A stretch of DNA of 64,000 bases from Pyropia haitanensis (lineage: Eukaryota; Rhodophyta; Bangiophyceae; Bangiales; Bangiaceae), in assembly GCA_008729055.1 (NCBI GenBank), contig SDUX01000001.1:3689631-3753630 (forward strand), given 5' to 3'. Below the pieces are notes generated by a model. It was not told the origin of the DNA. It ran no database searches and saw only the letters and a list, made by a program, of their open reading frames with translations. Of this stretch, positions 63,453-64,000 are shown one piece after another (position 1 is the first letter of the stretch; every line of letters starts with the position of its first letter). The position numbers and the translations under genes were made by a program.

Positions 63453-64000
63453 CCCTGCGGGCGGCCAATCCCGCGCGCCCGTCCAGCGCGTCCCAGCGCG
63501 AGGCGGACGCGCCGGCCGGCTGCGCAGTGGGCTCTAAACCGGGATCCATGCAGTCGGCTCTTCAAGCCGGAAGGGCTTGAACAAACCTTGATTTTCCTTG
63601 AAGTGGTCGCACGCGCCGCGGCGGCCGCCGCCCCAACTGAGTGGATTAGAGGCCGATCCTCACACTTAAAAGGTTGACGAACACGGTAAAGTATATTGAA
63701 GGGAGGTGATGGGTTCCCTACTAAGGAGCATCCAATTGGCTGTCAAGTTTCGGTAACTCTCCATCACAGTCCTCGCGGGGACCACGACGGCCATCCCTGA
63801 GCGGCCGACAATCCATCTCCATGGCCCGGCTGATGACGCCACAGAGATGCACGGTAACACTGGCGTACTACCACCGCATCGCGGGCATGAGGCTTTAGTG
63901 ACCACAGAGGCAGCGGCAGCGACTGCAGCGGCAGCGGCTGCAGTTGCGGGGGGCGCCGCGCTGGCGGCGCCAGCTGCCACTGCCGCCGACGTCCACGTTC

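Larger units (their letters stand above)
61743..64000. other. upstream of UBA5: low complexity, tandem repeats, unassigned right edge
   Basis: 61743-62100 has mixed composition and probably holds the UBA5 promoter. From 62150 to 63530 it is almost purely G/C with tandem repeats (listed separately). The last 460 bases (63540-64000) return to normal composition. They hold a minus-strand frame at 63666-63980 without recognisable domain and a plus-strand CAG/GCA-rich end. The right edge may be the start of another gene or element that lies outside the window. Confidence 0.45.

Noticed and set aside
63540..63760. rRNA-like fragment at the right edge
   Set aside because: Short resemblance to a 28S phrase (cttgattttc) is not continued; flanking helices are missing.
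1..64000. CRISPR arrays, prophage, bacterial operons
   Set aside because: No regularly spaced direct repeats with unique spacers. Genes contain spliceosomal introns and eukaryotic families only.

Overview
This is a very GC-rich (visibly above 65%) nuclear window from a eukaryote. Introns are short and few (0-3 per gene), G or C runs reach 24-31 bases, CGG/CCG triplet tracts are common, and the proteins are rich in Gly, Ala and Pro. The proteome is plant/alga-like: plant-type phosphofructokinase, IPUT1/PGSIP6-like glycosyltransferase, UFMylation E1, derlin and a plant-style UBL-WLM-UBA-PUB protein. A red alga of the Bangiales (Porphyra/Pyropia type) is my best guess. It is inferred from composition and gene structure, not proven.

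Layout. 1-3637: 3' part of a Ty1/copia retrotransposon with a 584-bp LTR. 4047-6989: protein with a bZIP-like basic region (+). 8144-10210: UBL-WLM-UBA-PUB metalloprotease (-). 10811-12040: cation diffusion facilitator (+). 13931-16188: GT8 glycosyltransferase with C-terminal membrane segments (-). 17630-18692: CBM48/AMPK-beta-like protein ending in a CaaX box (+). 19430-21193: tRNA dihydrouridine synthase (-). 21908-22938: UBX protein (+). 23297-25478: unrecognised three-exon gene (-). 28562-30721: unrecognised membrane protein (+). 30722-36851: long stretch without a supported gene. 36852-40339: PH-domain pseudokinase (+). 40718-41782: bZIP factor (-). 43098-45086: Ser/Arg-rich membrane protein (+). 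45914-47406: PRPP synthetase (+). 48223-49127: ribosomal protein uS4/RPS9 (-). 49676-50645: small, probably mitochondrial coiled-coil protein (+). 50802-51633: REV1-like BRCT protein (-). 52039-53230: FSH serine hydrolase (+). 53459-56032: 6-phosphofructokinase (-). 57037-58010: derlin (+). 60070-61742: UBA5 (-). 61743-64000: tandem repeats and unassigned sequence.

Neighbours mostly alternate strand, giving divergent promoters and convergent 3' ends. There is no operon-like logic, but some functions meet. PRPP synthetase and PFK belong to central carbon and nucleotide metabolism, RPS9 and the tRNA-modifying DUS to translation. Derlin, UBA5, UBX and the UBL/PUB protease belong to ubiquitin-like, p97 and ER quality-control pathways.

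Eight or more genes change reading frame exactly at long G or C runs, while domain homology continues in the new frame. I treat these as probable homopolymer-length errors or unstable alleles, not pseudogenes, and give outer coordinates. Intron junctions quoted were checked by eye for GT(GC)-AG and frame continuity; none is confirmed by transcripts.
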